NCBI RefSeq assembly: GCF_004343075.1
Contig: NZ_SLXP01000009.1
Location: 97,790 to 161,789 of the forward strand
Direction: 5' to 3'
Origin: Rhodovulum marinum
GTDB lineage: Bacteria > Pseudomonadota > Alphaproteobacteria > Rhodobacterales > Rhodobacteraceae
DNA length: 64,000 nucleotides
The translations under genes and the position numbers were made by a program. Positions 37,431-47,457 of the stretch are shown piece by piece; within the stretch, counting starts at the first letter, position 1, and the number at the start of each line of letters is the position of its first letter. The notes beneath the pieces are model-generated. The model saw nothing but the letters and a program-made list of their open reading frames with translations, searched no databases and was not told the DNA's origin.

Positions 37431-39305
37431 GTGCATGCTGACCCCATGCCCCAGGACCTGCCCAGCCCCGATTCACTTCTCGCCCTTGCCCCGGTGCCCG
37501 CGCTGCTGCTCGACCCGGCCCGCGACGAGATCGTCGAAGCCAATGCCGCAGCCTGCACACTGTTCGAAACCGGCACGCTGGTGGGGCGGCGCTTCCTTCC
37601 GTTGACGGGTCTGGACAAGGCGCGTTTCCTGGTCTTCGCCGACGAGATCGCCCATCGTAGCAGCGCCTGGAGCCGCGACATATCCCTGAAGGGCTGCGCC
37701 GGCGGCGTGCTGGCCTGCGAAATCCGCGGCCAGATCGCCGGCACGCCGCAGGCGCCGCGCCTTCTGCTCAGCTTCATCGACCTGGCCGAGATGGAGCGCC
37801 GCACAGCCCAGGCCGAGGCCGCGCGGCTGCAACGCGCGGGCATCCATGAATGGCAGCGCGCCCAAGGCTTTTTCAGCGAGCTGGAGCGGCAGAACCAGCT
37901 AATCCTGAACGCCGCGGGCGAAGGGATCTACGGGGTGAATGCAGACGGCAAGACCACCTTCGTCAACCGAGCAGCGCAGGAAATGCTGGGCTGGTCGGCC
38001 GAGGATCTGCTGGGCGAGGACATCCACGCCAGGATCCACCACCACCACCTGAACGGCGAGGTTTACCCCTCGCGCGACTGCCCGATCTACCGATCCTTCC
38101 GCTACGAGCAGGTGAACCGCATCGAGGACGAGGTGTTCTGGCGCAAGGACGGGCGGCCGATCCGAGTGGAATACGTCTCGACCCCGATCTACGACCAGAA
38201 AATCCTGGTCGGCGCCGTGGTGATCTTTCGCGACATCACCGAACGATGGGAGGCCGAGCGCCGCCTGCGCGAGGCGCTGGCCGAAGTCGCCGATCTGCGC
38301 GACCGGCTGGAACAGGAAAACGCCTATCTGCAGGAAGAGATCACATCGGAGCGGGCGCATCACGACATCATCGGCACATCGCCCCCGGTGCGGCATCTGC
38401 TGGCCCAGATCGCACTGGTGGCGGGCACCGATACGAATGTCGTGATCACCGGCGAACCCGGCACCGGTAAGGCATTGGTGGCCTCGGCGATCCACGGCCA
38501 AAGCGGCCGCCGCCGCCGCCCGCTGGTGCATTTCCGATGCGGCGCAGTCTCGCCCGAGATGATCGAGAGCGAGCTTTTCGGCCACATGCGCGGCGCCTTT
38601 GCCAGCGCGCTGCGCGACAAGCCTGGCAAGCTGGAACTGGCCCATGGTAGCACCCTGTTTCTGGACGACGTGGCCGAGATCCCGCTTGAGCAGCAGGGCC
38701 GGTTGCTGAACGCGCTGACCGAACGCTCGATCACCCGGATGGGCGACAGCCGCGCACGCGATATCGACGTCCGCGTGATCGCGGCCACGGACCGCGACCT
38801 GCAGCGCGAGGTTGCGGCCGGCCGGTTCCGCGAGGACCTGTATTTCTATCTGAACGTGTTCCCGATCTTCTGCACGCCCTTGCGCGACCGGCCCACGGAC
38901 ATCCCGCTGCTGGCCACGCATCTTTTGCGGATCGCCTGCAAGAAACTGAACCGCCCCGAGCCGGTGATCACCAAGGGCACGATGCAGACGCTCTGCGCCT
39001 ATCCCTGGCCGGGCAATGTGCGCGAATTGGGCAATGTCATCGAACGCGGTGCGATCGTGTCGACCGGGCACAAGCTGATCGTCGAGATGCAAAGCGGCGT
39101 CCCGGCCCGCGCCGGCACTGCCGCGCCGATCCTGACCGAGGCCGAAATCGAGGAGATGCGCGTCGCGAACCTGATCGCCTGCCTGCGGGAAACCGGCGGC
39201 AAGGTGTCGGGGCCGGACGGGGCCGCCGCCCTTCTGGGGATGCGGCCCACCACCCTGTATTCCCGTATCAAGGCGCTGGGGCTGACCGAAGCCGCGTGGC
39301 GTTGA
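37431..39305 (+). CDS. PAS/AAA+ enhancer-binding-type regulator with degenerate sigma-54 motif
   Basis: A 624-residue regulator. Order: an N-terminal PAS-like region (~15-120), a second PAS domain (~150-275), a short coiled coil, an AAA+ domain (~312-545) and a Fis-type helix-turn-helix (~590-618). Walker A is GEPGTGKA (341-348). The loop that should read GAFTGA is GAFASA (388-393), Walker B is LDDV rather than LDE, and the second putative arginine finger is Tyr472. It may not activate sigma-54 polymerase. The start is uncertain (GTG 37431 or ATG 37446). It is divergent from the cyanase operon and is its likely regulator. Confidence 0.82.
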   Translation: MHADPMPQDLPSPDSLLALAPVPALLLDPARDEIVEANAAACTLFETGTLVGRRFLPLTGLDKARFLVFADEIAHRSSAWSRDISLKGCAGGVLACEIRGQIAGTPQAPRLLLSFIDLAEMERRTAQAEAARLQRAGIHEWQRAQGFFSELERQNQLILNAAGEGIYGVNADGKTTFVNRAAQEMLGWSAEDLLGEDIHARIHHHHLNGEVYPSRDCPIYRSFRYEQVNRIEDEVFWRKDGRPIRVEYVSTPIYDQKILVGAVVIFRDITERWEAERRLREALAEVADLRDRLEQENAYLQEEITSERAHHDIIGTSPPVRHLLAQIALVAGTDTNVVITGEPGTGKALVASAIHGQSGRRRRPLVHFRCGAVSPEMIESELFGHMRGAFASALRDKPGKLELAHGSTLFLDDVAEIPLEQQGRLLNALTERSITRMGDSRARDIDVRVIAATDRDLQREVAAGRFREDLYFYLNVFPIFCTPLRDRPTDIPLLATHLLRIACKKLNRPEPVITKGTMQTLCAYPWPGNVRELGNVIERGAIVSTGHKLIVEMQSGVPARAGTAAPILTEAEIEEMRVANLIACLRETGGKVSGPDGAAALLGMRPTTLYSRIKALGLTEAAWR

Positions 39306-39661
39306 CACGCCGGCCTGTGATTTCCGCAAACCGAAGCCATCACCAACGGCGGCTAGGCTACGTCCGACACCTCGGACGATCGGTATATTGCATGGCTTTC
39401 GAAACTCTTTTCAGTTGACAAACGCTGTGTTCGGCCCGATGTCCAAGCGACGTCACCGCCCTGCCGCGTGAGCAGGCGGACAGGATTGCCCGCAGACTGG
39501 CCGTGACGCACCGTTTCCCACATCACGTCGGGGGGACGCCGCCCGGGGCGGCTTGCGGGGCAATTCGGCATCGCGGGCGGTTGCGTCGGGTGCACCCCGG
39601 CCGACCGACCGCGATAGGCGGGCGGCGGCAGACCCGGACATGTGTCCGGACAAGGAATTTC
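39306..39661. other. Intergenic region before the DEAD-box gene
   Basis: A 356-base region separating the regulator from the helicase gene. The last bases, ACAAGGAATTTC, provide the ribosome site. No gene, repeat or RNA was recognised; the helicase promoter should be here. Confidence 0.4.
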
Positions 39662-40867
39662 ATGACTTTCACCGATCTCGGGCTTGACGCCCATCTCGTG
39701 TCGCGGCTGAACCGCCTCGGCTTTACTCAACCCACCCCGATCCAGACCCAGGCGATCCCGCAGGCGCTGCAGGGCAAGGACGTGCTTGGCATTGCGCAGA
39801 CCGGCACCGGCAAGACGGCCGCCTTTGGCCTGCCGCTCGTTGCCGCGTTGTCGACCGAAAAGGCGCGCCCCGCGGCGCGCGCCGTTCATGGCCTAGTGCT
39901 GGCGCCCACCCGCGAACTGGCCACACAGATCGTGACCACTCTGGACGCGCTGACCGACAGCCTGCGCATCACGCTGGTGGTCGGCGGGAAATCCATCAAT
40001 GCCCAAGTCAGCAAGCTGGCGCGGGGCACCGATATCCTGGTGGCGACCCCGGGACGACTGATCGACCTGATGGACCGCCGCGCGGTCGACCTGTCGCAGA
40101 CGCGGTTCCTGGTGCTGGACGAGGCCGACCAGATGCTGGACATCGGCTTTGTCCACGCGCTGCGCCGGATCGCGCCGCGGTTGCGCAAGGAAAGGCAGAC
40201 CATGATGTTCTCGGCCACCATGCCGAAACAGATCGCCGACCTGGCCCGTGACTATCTGACGGACCCGGTGCGGGTCGAAATCTCGCCGCCAGGACGGGCG
40301 GCCGACAAGGTCGCGCAGTCGGTGCATTTCGTCACCAAGGAAGAAAAGCAGACGCTGCTGATCGACCTGCTGGACGGTCATCGCGACGATCGCGCACTGG
40401 TCTTTTCGCGGACCAAGCACGGCGCCGAGCGGCTGATGAAACAGCTCGAGCGGGCCGGTTTCGCTGCCGCCTCGATCCATGGCAACAAGAGCCAGGGCCA
40501 GCGTGACCGCGCACTGGCGGCATTTCGCGCGGGGTCGGTGCGGGTGCTGGTCGCGACCGATGTGGCCGCGCGCGGGATCGACATTCCCGATGTCGGCCAT
40601 GTCTACAATTTCGATCTGCCGAACGTGCCCGAAAGCTATGTCCACCGCATCGGGCGCACGGCCCGGGCCGGACGGGGCGGGCGTGCCGTCGCGTTCTGCA
40701 CGGCCGACGAGATGGGCGAATTGCGCGCCATCGAAAAGGTTCTGGGCAACCGGGTCGAGGTCGCCGGCGGCACGCCCTGGTCCGGCCAGCGCGATACCCA
40801 GAAACCCATGGCCAAGCGGCGCCCGCGCCGCCGGCCAAGCCGCCGCCCGGCCCGCCTTGCGGCCTGA
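39662..40867 (+). CDS. DEAD-box RNA helicase
   Basis: A 401-residue ATP-dependent RNA helicase. Visible motifs: Q-motif region GFTQPTPIQTQAIP, Walker A AQTGTGKT, PTRELATQ, DEAD in VLDEADQMLD, SAT, and in the second domain YVHRIGRTARAGRGG. A short Arg/Pro-rich basic tail ends the protein. ATG 39662 gives the canonical short leader before the Q motif; the longer upstream frame is not family-like. RhlE/RhlB-type helicases remodel RNA structure in decay, ribosome assembly or cold response. Confidence 0.9.
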   Translation: MTFTDLGLDAHLVSRLNRLGFTQPTPIQTQAIPQALQGKDVLGIAQTGTGKTAAFGLPLVAALSTEKARPAARAVHGLVLAPTRELATQIVTTLDALTDSLRITLVVGGKSINAQVSKLARGTDILVATPGRLIDLMDRRAVDLSQTRFLVLDEADQMLDIGFVHALRRIAPRLRKERQTMMFSATMPKQIADLARDYLTDPVRVEISPPGRAADKVAQSVHFVTKEEKQTLLIDLLDGHRDDRALVFSRTKHGAERLMKQLERAGFAAASIHGNKSQGQRDRALAAFRAGSVRVLVATDVAARGIDIPDVGHVYNFDLPNVPESYVHRIGRTARAGRGGRAVAFCTADEMGELRAIEKVLGNRVEVAGGTPWSGQRDTQKPMAKRRPRRRPSRRPARLAA

Positions 40868-40887
40868 CGCGGCGCCTTATGGCACCC

Positions 40888-40911
40888 GCCCGGGCGACAC
40901 GTCGCCCGGGC
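40888..40911. terminator. Hairpin between helicase and tauC
   Basis: A near-perfect stem GCCCGGGCGA/TCGCCCGGGC with a four-base loop sits in the gap between the convergent helicase and tauC genes, touching the tauC stop. No T-tract follows on either strand, so termination is only a possibility. Confidence 0.4.
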
Positions 40912-41796
40912 CTAGATGCGGCCTTTCCATGGCACGACCTTGCGCTCGATGAACCGCATAAGCAGGTCGAACGCATAGGCGATGGCCGCGATCACCACGA
41001 TGCCCATGATCACCGTCGAGGTCTGCAGGAACTGGCTGGCCGTCAGCACCATGTAGCCCAGCCCCCGGGTCGCCGCGACCATTTCGGCGGCGACCAGCGT
41101 GGTCCAGCCAAAGCCTATTCCGATGCGCATCGCGGTCAGGATCTCGGGCAATGCCGAGGGCAGGATCACGTGGCGGATGACCTGCGTCCGCGAGGCGCCG
41201 CAGGAATAGGCGGCGTGGATCTGCTCGATCGCGGCGGACCGCACCCCGGCACGCGCACCCAGCGCGACCGGCGCGAAGACCGAGAGGAAGATCAAAAGCA
41301 CCTTCGAGGTTTCCCCAATGCCGAACCAGATGATCATCAGCGGCAGATAGGCCAGCGGCGGGATCGGGCGGTAGAACTCGATCGGCGGATCGAAGATGCC
41401 GCGCATCACAGGGCTTATCCCCATGGCAAGCCCCAGCGGGATGCCGACCGCGCAGGCCAGCAGGAACGCGCCGAACACGCGCGCGGTCGACACCGCGACA
41501 TGTTCGAGGAAGGCGGTGTTGGTGAATCCGTTCTGCCAGATATCCAGGAATTTCTGCACGACCGCCCCGGGCGATGGCACGAAAAGCGGCTTGACCCAGC
41601 CCAGCGCGGTGACCAGCCACCACACGAACAGCAGAACCAGGATCGAACCGACGGACAGCCACAGCGTGTTGCCCTGCCCCGGTACACCATAGGTTTCGCC
41701 GGGCCGCGTGGCACGCCCCCGCGACAGGCGTGTTGCAAGACCCGGACGGCTCTGCCCGGCCGGGCCGCCGCGATCGGACTGGCCCGGTGCGCTCAT
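40912..41796 (-). CDS. tauC: Taurine ABC transporter permease
   Basis: A 294-residue permease with a ~35-residue polar N-terminal extension, then about six membrane segments. The coupling motif [20 protein letters not shown] is that of the TauC/SsuC branch. Its ATG overlaps the tauB stop (ATGA). Taurine specificity rests on the tauA neighbour rather than on this sequence. Confidence 0.85.
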   Translation of the reverse strand: MSAPGQSDRGGPAGQSRPGLATRLSRGRATRPGETYGVPGQGNTLWLSVGSILVLLFVWWLVTALGWVKPLFVPSPGAVVQKFLDIWQNGFTNTAFLEHVAVSTARVFGAFLLACAVGIPLGLAMGISPVMRGIFDPPIEFYRPIPPLAYLPLMIIWFGIGETSKVLLIFLSVFAPVALGARAGVRSAAIEQIHAAYSCGASRTQVIRHVILPSALPEILTAMRIGIGFGWTTLVAAEMVAATRGLGYMVLTASQFLQTSTVIMGIVVIAAIAYAFDLLMRFIERKVVPWKGRI

Positions 41797-42584
41797 GCAG
41801 CGGCCTCTTCCTCGTCGGCGAAGATCAGCCCCAGAACCTCTTCGCGCAAGTCGATGAAATCGCGCGATGCCTTGACCTTGCGCGCGGGCGTGCCGCCCAG
41901 CAAGCGCCGCGAAAAAGGCAGGTCGAACCGGTGGGCGATGCGGCCGGGGCGCGGTGACATCACGATCAGCTCGGTCCCCATGAACAGCGCCTCTTCGACG
42001 GAATGGGTGATGAAAAACACGGATTTATGCGTGTCGGCCCAGATCCGCAGGATCAGCTCCTGCGCCCTTTCCCGGGTCAGCGCGTCAAGCGCACCCAGCG
42101 GCTCGTCCATCAGCAGGATCTTGGGATCGCACGCCAAGGCCCGGGCGATGCCGACGCGTTGCTGCATCCCTCCCGACAGGTTGTAGACCGGGGATTTCTC
42201 GAACCCCTCCAACCCCAGAAGTGCGATGAAACGGCGTGCGGTCTCGCGCCGCTCGGCGTCAGCGACCCCCTGCATCTTCAGGCCGAACGCCACGTTGTCG
42301 AGCACGTTCAGCCAAGGCAGAAGGGCATGTTTCTGGAACACCACGGCACGGTCGGCCCCGGGGCCGGTCACCGCTGCACCGTCCAGCAGCACCTGCCCCG
42401 CCGTCGGGGCAAGGAACCCGGCAATCAGGTTCATAAGGGTCGATTTCCCGCAGCCCGACGCCCCCAGCGCCACCACGAAATCCCCCGCGCCGATGCGCAG
42501 GTCGATATCCTTCAGCGCGTCGACCGGGGCATGACCGTCGCGCGCGGGATAGACCACGGATGCGTTGCTGATCTCGAGACCCAT
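41793..42584 (-). CDS. tauB: Taurine ABC transporter ATPase
   Basis: A 263-residue ATPase with Walker [10 protein letters not shown], signature NLSGGMQQR and Walker [14 protein letters not shown]. The length is close to E. coli TauB. GGAGG precedes the ATG. It follows tauA by 61 bases and overlaps tauC. Confidence 0.87.
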   Translation of the reverse strand: MGLEISNASVVYPARDGHAPVDALKDIDLRIGAGDFVVALGASGCGKSTLMNLIAGFLAPTAGQVLLDGAAVTGPGADRAVVFQKHALLPWLNVLDNVAFGLKMQGVADAERRETARRFIALLGLEGFEKSPVYNLSGGMQQRVGIARALACDPKILLMDEPLGALDALTRERAQELILRIWADTHKSVFFITHSVEEALFMGTELIVMSPRPGRIAHRFDLPFSRRLLGGTPARKVKASRDFIDLREEVLGLIFADEEEAAA

Positions 42585-42645
42585 GGCGCTCCTCCTTGCC
42601 GTGTCGTTCCAACCGCCTCGCCGGACGGCTAGACGGGGCCAGCGC

Positions 42646-43626
42646 CTATCGCAACGCCGCTGCCGCGATGTCGGTATTGACGAAGGGAACGTAGTCGTCC
42701 CGCGCGCTGTCGATGCGGCCGGCCTGTTGCAGGAACTCTGCCGTCGCCTTCATGGTGGCCGGCGCGCGGCCCATCCATGCATCGCCAACCTGTTCGGTCA
42801 GCGGGATAAAGGCAAAACCTTCCAGGATTCCCGGCACCTGGCCGGCATCCGCACCGGTCTGCGCCGCGATGGTCCGAACCATCGCACTGTCGGCCGTCCA
42901 GGCCGCCGGATCGGTGACATAGGCCAGGTTCGCCTCGTTCATGGTGCGCGCAAAGGCAGCCATCGCGTCCGCGTTCTCGGCGGCGAAACCGGTGTTCACG
43001 ACCCAGCCGTCGAAGGTGGGAAAACCCCACTCCGCGGTCTTGTCGGCGCCGACCAGTCGCGTGCCGGTCTCAAGGATCCGGCTTTGCACCGGTTGCCAGA
43101 CGAAGGCCGCGTCGATGGCGCCCTGCTCCCAGGCGGCGGCGATCTGGTCCGGCGGCATATTGATGATCGTGACGTCACGCTCGGCCACGCCCACGTGCTG
43201 CAGCGCCCCCATCAGCGAGAAATGCGCGGTCGATCCAACCGGCACGGCGACCCGCTTGCCGGTCAGATCGCCCAGTTCGGCAATCCCGGCACCCTCGCGC
43301 ACGATCAGGCTTTCGGCCTCGCCGATGACCTGCGCCAACATGAACAGCTGCAGATCCACGCCCTGGCTTGCGGCAATGGCCAACGGCGAGGACCCCAGTT
43401 CCGCGATCTCGACATCGCCCGAGGCCAACGCCGCGATCACGTCCGACCCCGAGGCGAACTGGCGCCACGCGATGTTCCAACCTGTCGCGGCCTCGAAGGC
43501 GTTTTCGGCCCGCGCCACCTGCATGGGGGTCGGGTTGCCGAAATGGCCGATGGTTACATCCTGGGCAAACGCGCCGCCGGCCGTGAACAACAGTCCGGCG
43601 AATAGACCCAAAAACCTCGCTTTCAT
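42646..43626 (-). CDS. tauA: Taurine-binding periplasmic protein
   Basis: A 326-residue binding protein with a signal peptide ([21 protein letters not shown]). It matches E. coli TauA closely in several blocks, for example [20 protein letters not shown], the strand GKRVAVP, and [18 protein letters not shown]. The ATG at 43626 has GGAG seven bases upstream. The TauD dioxygenase, usually the fourth gene, is not nearby, so taurine must be used by enzymes elsewhere in the genome. Confidence 0.87.
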   Translation of the reverse strand: MKARFLGLFAGLLFTAGGAFAQDVTIGHFGNPTPMQVARAENAFEAATGWNIAWRQFASGSDVIAALASGDVEIAELGSSPLAIAASQGVDLQLFMLAQVIGEAESLIVREGAGIAELGDLTGKRVAVPVGSTAHFSLMGALQHVGVAERDVTIINMPPDQIAAAWEQGAIDAAFVWQPVQSRILETGTRLVGADKTAEWGFPTFDGWVVNTGFAAENADAMAAFARTMNEANLAYVTDPAAWTADSAMVRTIAAQTGADAGQVPGILEGFAFIPLTEQVGDAWMGRAPATMKATAEFLQQAGRIDSARDDYVPFVNTDIAAAALR

Positions 43627-44005
43627 CGTTTTTCTCCTCTGTTGGCGCCGGCCCTTGCGGGCGACCGTAGCCTCGTGGTCCAGCGGGACCGGCGTCGGAA
43701 TTTGGCGGCACATGCGGCATTCTCCGTTTCCCGGCATCAAGCGGCCTTACGCGCAGAACCGCAAGAGCCCCGCGGTCGAGACCCTAACGAGGAAAAGCTT
43801 TTCGACGAAGAAATAGTCCGGCCACGGCCAGCAGAATCGGCGCGCGATCTTCGCCGCGGTCCCGGTCAGGCCCTTGCGCACCGCGCCGAACCAGGCCTGC
43901 GCCGCTTTGTGGCAGCCGCGGTTGGCCATGGCCTCGGCGCAAGGATGCCGATCTCCGAAGGCCCAGTCGCTGGACCCGGGTTCCCGCCGCGTTTCCGCCT
44001 CGCGC
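43627..44005. other. Intergenic region between gatZ and tauA
   Basis: About 379 bases between two minus-strand genes of different operons. It must hold the tauABC promoter. A 60-codon open frame at 43747-43929 (minus) resembles no family and was not accepted. No hairpin with a T-tract was noticed. Confidence 0.4.
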
Positions 44006-45262
44006 TCAGGCCGCCGCGCGCTCGTAACGCTCCAACACCCGGCGCACCGCGCCGGTCAACACCGCGTGCGCATCGCCTTCGCCCCCTTCCGCCAGCGCAT
44101 CCGGCAGATACTGGCCAGCGACGGACCAGGGCAGCGTCCGATCCCCCAGCCGCGCCAGCAACGCGTCGACGGCGGCCTTCGCCCGCGGCGCCGGCCAGTA
44201 ATACCGGATGCGGTCGGACAGGCTGAAATGGCGTTGGCGCCAAAGCGTATCGGGGACGCCGTGATAATGGCTTTCCCAATGCCCCGGCGCATCCTGCATG
44301 ACCTGTTCCATCGTCGCCATAAGCGCCCCGGCGGGCGGGTGGCCATCCAGCACATCCGCCACTGCGTCAAGGCCATACAGCGCCTCGCGCAGCGCGAAGG
44401 TCAGCCATGGGCCGACCTTGAGAATGGCAAAGCCGTCGCGCACCAACGCCGCCAGGCCCGCCTCGTGCTGGTAGTCGGTCGAATGCGCCTCGAAGACCAG
44501 CCCCGGCAAATCGCGCAGGCTTTCGGACAGGTCCCGGGCGCGCGCGGGGTCGTAATGCACCACGTCGTCATGGCCGAACTCTACCCCCGGCTGCACCACA
44601 AGCGCGATCACCCGGTCGAATGCATTTTCCAGCCCCCGCGCCGCAAAGGCCGCGCGGTGCACGTCGTGGGTGCGCCGCACCGCCTCGGGGCGCGTGATCT
44701 GCAGAGTGTCAAGTGCCTCGACCGCGCCGCCGGGCACGGGCACCTCGGTTCCGATGACATAGACCGGCTTAAGCGGGCCGGCCCCGCTCGCCTCGGCGGT
44801 CTCGGCCAGCCGCGCGGCGCGCTCGGCGGTCACCTCGTCGGAGAGCGCAACCGGCTCGCCCAGACAACCCATCGATGTGTCGAGATGCAGCTTGCTGAAC
44901 CCCGCCGCCGCGAAGGCCGCGATCATCCGCCGGGCCTTGTCCATCGCCGGCGCGGCGGGCAGGTGCTTCCACGGGTTCGGCCCCAGGTGGTCGCCGCCGA
45001 GGATCAGCCCGGCGGGGTCGAAGCCGACCTTGCCGGCGATGGTTTCGACGAAGGCCCGGAAATCCGCGGGCGTCATGCCGGTATAGCCACCGTCCTGGTT
45101 GACCTGGTTGCAGGTCGCCTCGATCAACGCCGGCCGGCGAAGGTCGCGGGCGAGCGTCAGCGCAGCCTCGATCACCAGTGGATGGGCCGAACACACCGAG
45201 GTGATGCCCCGGGGGTGGCCAGCGCGATAAGCATCGGGAAGGTCAAGCAAGGGGTGACGCAT
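44006..45262 (-). CDS. GatZ/KbaZ-family protein (tagatose-6-phosphate pathway)
   Basis: A 418-residue protein of the family named for the non-catalytic subunit of tagatose-bisphosphate aldolase. Recognisable blocks: ALIEATCNQVNQDGGYTGMT, LGGDHLGPNPWK, LHLDTSMGCLGE and FEAHSTDYQ. No GatY/KbaY aldolase gene is near, which suits the proposal that solitary GatZ-like proteins act as tagatose-6-phosphate epimerases in polyol pathways. The start overlaps the kinase gene's stop (ATGA). A much longer frame running through the kinase gene was rejected as composition. Confidence 0.85.
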   Translation of the reverse strand: MRHPLLDLPDAYRAGHPRGITSVCSAHPLVIEAALTLARDLRRPALIEATCNQVNQDGGYTGMTPADFRAFVETIAGKVGFDPAGLILGGDHLGPNPWKHLPAAPAMDKARRMIAAFAAAGFSKLHLDTSMGCLGEPVALSDEVTAERAARLAETAEASGAGPLKPVYVIGTEVPVPGGAVEALDTLQITRPEAVRRTHDVHRAAFAARGLENAFDRVIALVVQPGVEFGHDDVVHYDPARARDLSESLRDLPGLVFEAHSTDYQHEAGLAALVRDGFAILKVGPWLTFALREALYGLDAVADVLDGHPPAGALMATMEQVMQDAPGHWESHYHGVPDTLWRQRHFSLSDRIRYYWPAPRAKAAVDALLARLGDRTLPWSVAGQYLPDALAEGGEGDAHAVLTGAVRRVLERYERAAA

Positions 45263-46209
45263 CAGAGTTCCTTTCGCGGCTGCGCCAGCATGGCCCGCAG
45301 CGTCGGCAGGTCGGACACTCCCTCCATCGGGCCGCGCCGGGTCACCGCCAGCGCACCTGCCGCGGCCGCCAGGTCCAACGCCTCTTGCGGGGGTGTGCCG
45401 CGCAACCACAGCGCGGTGAACGTGGCGCCGAAACAGTCGCCCGCACCGGTCGGGTCGACTTCCCGAACCGCGAAGGGGGCGGCGCGCAGACTGCCTGTCG
45501 CATCGTGATAGCTGGCCCCCGCAGCGCCCCGCTTGTGGACGATGGCGCGGATGCCGCCTGCCAGCAATTCCTTGATTGCGCCCGTTGCGTCGCGGGACCG
45601 GGTCAGCAGGGTCAGCTCTTCGCCCGATGGCAGGAACAGGTCGGTCAGCGCCAGAATCCGGCCCATCGCCGCACGCATGCCGGGCGCGTCCAGGATTTCG
45701 GGCCGCAGGTTGGGATCGAACGAGACCGTGCCGCCCCGCGCCCTGATTGCCTCGGCCGTGTCCAGGTTCAGCGCGATGAACTCGGCGCTGGACAGCGAGG
45801 ACCCCATGACATGAATATGCGTGGCCCCATCCAGCACCGCGCGGACGGCGTCCGACACCGCGATACGGCCACAGGCGCTGTGCCGGATGTTGAAAACGAA
45901 TACCCGACCACCATCGGGGCGGTAGCGCACGAATGCGGTACCCGTGGGCCGGTCGGGATCGACCCACACCGCCGAGATGTCGACACCATCGCGCGCCAGC
46001 CGCGCGGTGTTCAAGCGCCCGAAATCGTCCACCCCCACCCCCGAGACGATGGCCACGGGCTGACCCAGCCGGGCGGCCTGGTCGGCAAAGATCGCCGGCG
46101 CCCCCGACGGGAACGGACCGGTCAGGGCCATGGGTTCCGAAAATCCCTCGCCGGGAAAGTCGGCCATGATCTCGACGAGGATCTCGCCGATGACGACGAT
46201 TTTCTGCAT
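45262..46209 (-). CDS. PfkB-family sugar kinase
   Basis: A 315-residue ribokinase-fold kinase. The N-terminus is IVVIGEILVEIMADFPGEG and the ATP/catalytic motif is DPTGAGDCFGATF, whose Asp is the catalytic base. In this operon it would phosphorylate the ketose made by the polyol dehydrogenases (fructose, tagatose or similar), handing the product to the GatZ-like protein. The start at 46209 has GGGGAGAG upstream; the 46290 start adds non-conserved residues. Divergent from the LacI-type regulator. Confidence 0.87.
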   Translation of the reverse strand: MQKIVVIGEILVEIMADFPGEGFSEPMALTGPFPSGAPAIFADQAARLGQPVAIVSGVGVDDFGRLNTARLARDGVDISAVWVDPDRPTGTAFVRYRPDGGRVFVFNIRHSACGRIAVSDAVRAVLDGATHIHVMGSSLSSAEFIALNLDTAEAIRARGGTVSFDPNLRPEILDAPGMRAAMGRILALTDLFLPSGEELTLLTRSRDATGAIKELLAGGIRAIVHKRGAAGASYHDATGSLRAAPFAVREVDPTGAGDCFGATFTALWLRGTPPQEALDLAAAAGALAVTRRGPMEGVSDLPTLRAMLAQPRKEL

Positions 46210-46285
46210 CTCTCCCCCGGCGGCATGCCACCTGATCCGCTCGCGGCAGAACGGCTGCGGCAACCCCTTGACCGGTGCCACCCGG

Positions 46286-46323
46286 GACACATAGTGTCAA
46301 GAAAATTATTTACGCGCGAAAAG
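46286..46323. promoter_or_regulatory. Divergent operator region for the polyol locus
   Basis: Between the kinase and lacI-type genes lies TTATTTACGCGCGAAAAG (46306-46323), which shares TTTACGCGCG with an inverted copy before smoE (47458-47474). Next to it is a 13-base palindrome, GACAC-ATA-GTGTC (46286-46298). A weak plus-strand promoter can be drawn at TTGACC (46268-46273). The shared string is the likely LacI-type operator. Confidence 0.55.
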
Positions 46324-46416
46324 TTAGGCGCGGCAATCATGCGATGGGGCACAGGCCACCCCGGCGCCCCGCAAGGGCACCGGGCCGTGCGGCGCCCCCC
46401 CACCGGAGACCGGGAC

Positions 46417-47448
46417 ATGGACGACCAGAAGATCAGGAACATGGAGGAATTCGCTGCCCTCAGCGGCATTTCCCGGCCGACCGTCTCGAAGTATTTCAAT
46501 GATCCGAACAGCGTCCGTCCGTCGACGCGCAAGCGGATCGAAACCGCGCTGGAACGCTACGATTATCGCCCGAACATCTATGCGATGAACCAGAACCGGC
46601 GATTGACCAAGACCGTCGGAATCGTGGTGCCCTACCTCGCCGACCCGACCTTCGCCGAGATCGCCCGTAACATCGAACGCCGCTGCATCGCGGCGGGATT
46701 CCGCGCCACGATCTTCAGCTCGCACGGCGAACAGGCGCTGGAAAACGAGGTGCTGGACAGGCTGCGGTCGCTGCGACCGTCGGGCGTGCTTCTGGCGCCT
46801 TTGGGCCGCAAGTCCGACCCCGAACAGTTTGCCCGCTTTTGCGAAGAGGTGCCCACGATCCTGTTCGACAGAAACATGGCTGGAATCGGCGAAGCCTTTG
46901 TCGGATCAGACAATTACAGCTTCGTGACGCAAAGCGTCGAATACCTGACACGCACCGGCGAACCGCCCTGTTTCTTCGAGATGAAGAACCCGTCGAACCC
47001 GAACGCCTATAGCCGCCGCAAGGTGTATCTCGAGACGATGGAGAAGCTGGGCCTGGAGCCGATGTTGGTCAGCGTCGACGGCGAAGGCTGGGCGCTGGAG
47101 GAAATCGGCTATGAGGGCGCGATCCGGGCACTTGAAAGCCGCAGCCTGCCGACCGACACGATCCTGTGCAGCAACGACCGCCTGGCAATCGGCGTGCTGG
47201 CCGCGTGTTACGAAAAGGGCCTGCGCGTCGGGCGGGGCAGCGGCTGCGCGTTGCGGGTGGCTGCCCATGACGATCACCCGTTCTCGCGCTTTACCTGCCC
47301 GTCGCTGACCACCGTGGGCCATGAATATGACGCCGTCTCGAGCCGGGGCGTCGAGCGACTTCTGGACCTGATCGAAAGCGGCGGGCGCTTTGACTGCCGG
47401 ACCGAGGAATTCCTGCCGGCGCGCCTGGTCCTGCGCCTTTCAGCGTGA
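46417..47448 (+). CDS. LacI-family transcriptional regulator
   Basis: A 343-residue regulator. Helix-turn-helix and hinge: MEEFAALSGISRPTVSKYFN, followed by RPSTRKRIETALERYDYRPN. The periplasmic-binding-like effector domain follows (GIVVPYLADPTFAEIARNIE). The ATG at 46417 starts the family-like sequence; a longer in-frame ORF begins inside the kinase gene on the other strand and was rejected. It sits between the divergent kinase/gatZ and smoEFGK arms, with similar palindromic sites before both. Confidence 0.88.
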   Translation: MDDQKIRNMEEFAALSGISRPTVSKYFNDPNSVRPSTRKRIETALERYDYRPNIYAMNQNRRLTKTVGIVVPYLADPTFAEIARNIERRCIAAGFRATIFSSHGEQALENEVLDRLRSLRPSGVLLAPLGRKSDPEQFARFCEEVPTILFDRNMAGIGEAFVGSDNYSFVTQSVEYLTRTGEPPCFFEMKNPSNPNAYSRRKVYLETMEKLGLEPMLVSVDGEGWALEEIGYEGAIRALESRSLPTDTILCSNDRLAIGVLAACYEKGLRVGRGSGCALRVAAHDDHPFSRFTCPSLTTVGHEYDAVSSRGVERLLDLIESGGRFDCRTEEFLPARLVLRLSA

Positions 47449-47457
47449 AGCCAAAAG

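Noticed and set aside
43747..43929. 60-codon minus-strand open frame
   Set aside because: No ribosome site of note and no family resemblance.
44006..46300. A 764-codon frame that would fuse the kinase region to the GatZ-like protein
   Set aside because: Only the part after 45262 resembles a family; upstream it runs out of frame through the real kinase gene.
45385..46416. N-terminal extension of the LacI-type regulator
   Set aside because: The extension is antisense to the kinase gene and the helix-turn-helix starts right after the ATG at 46417.
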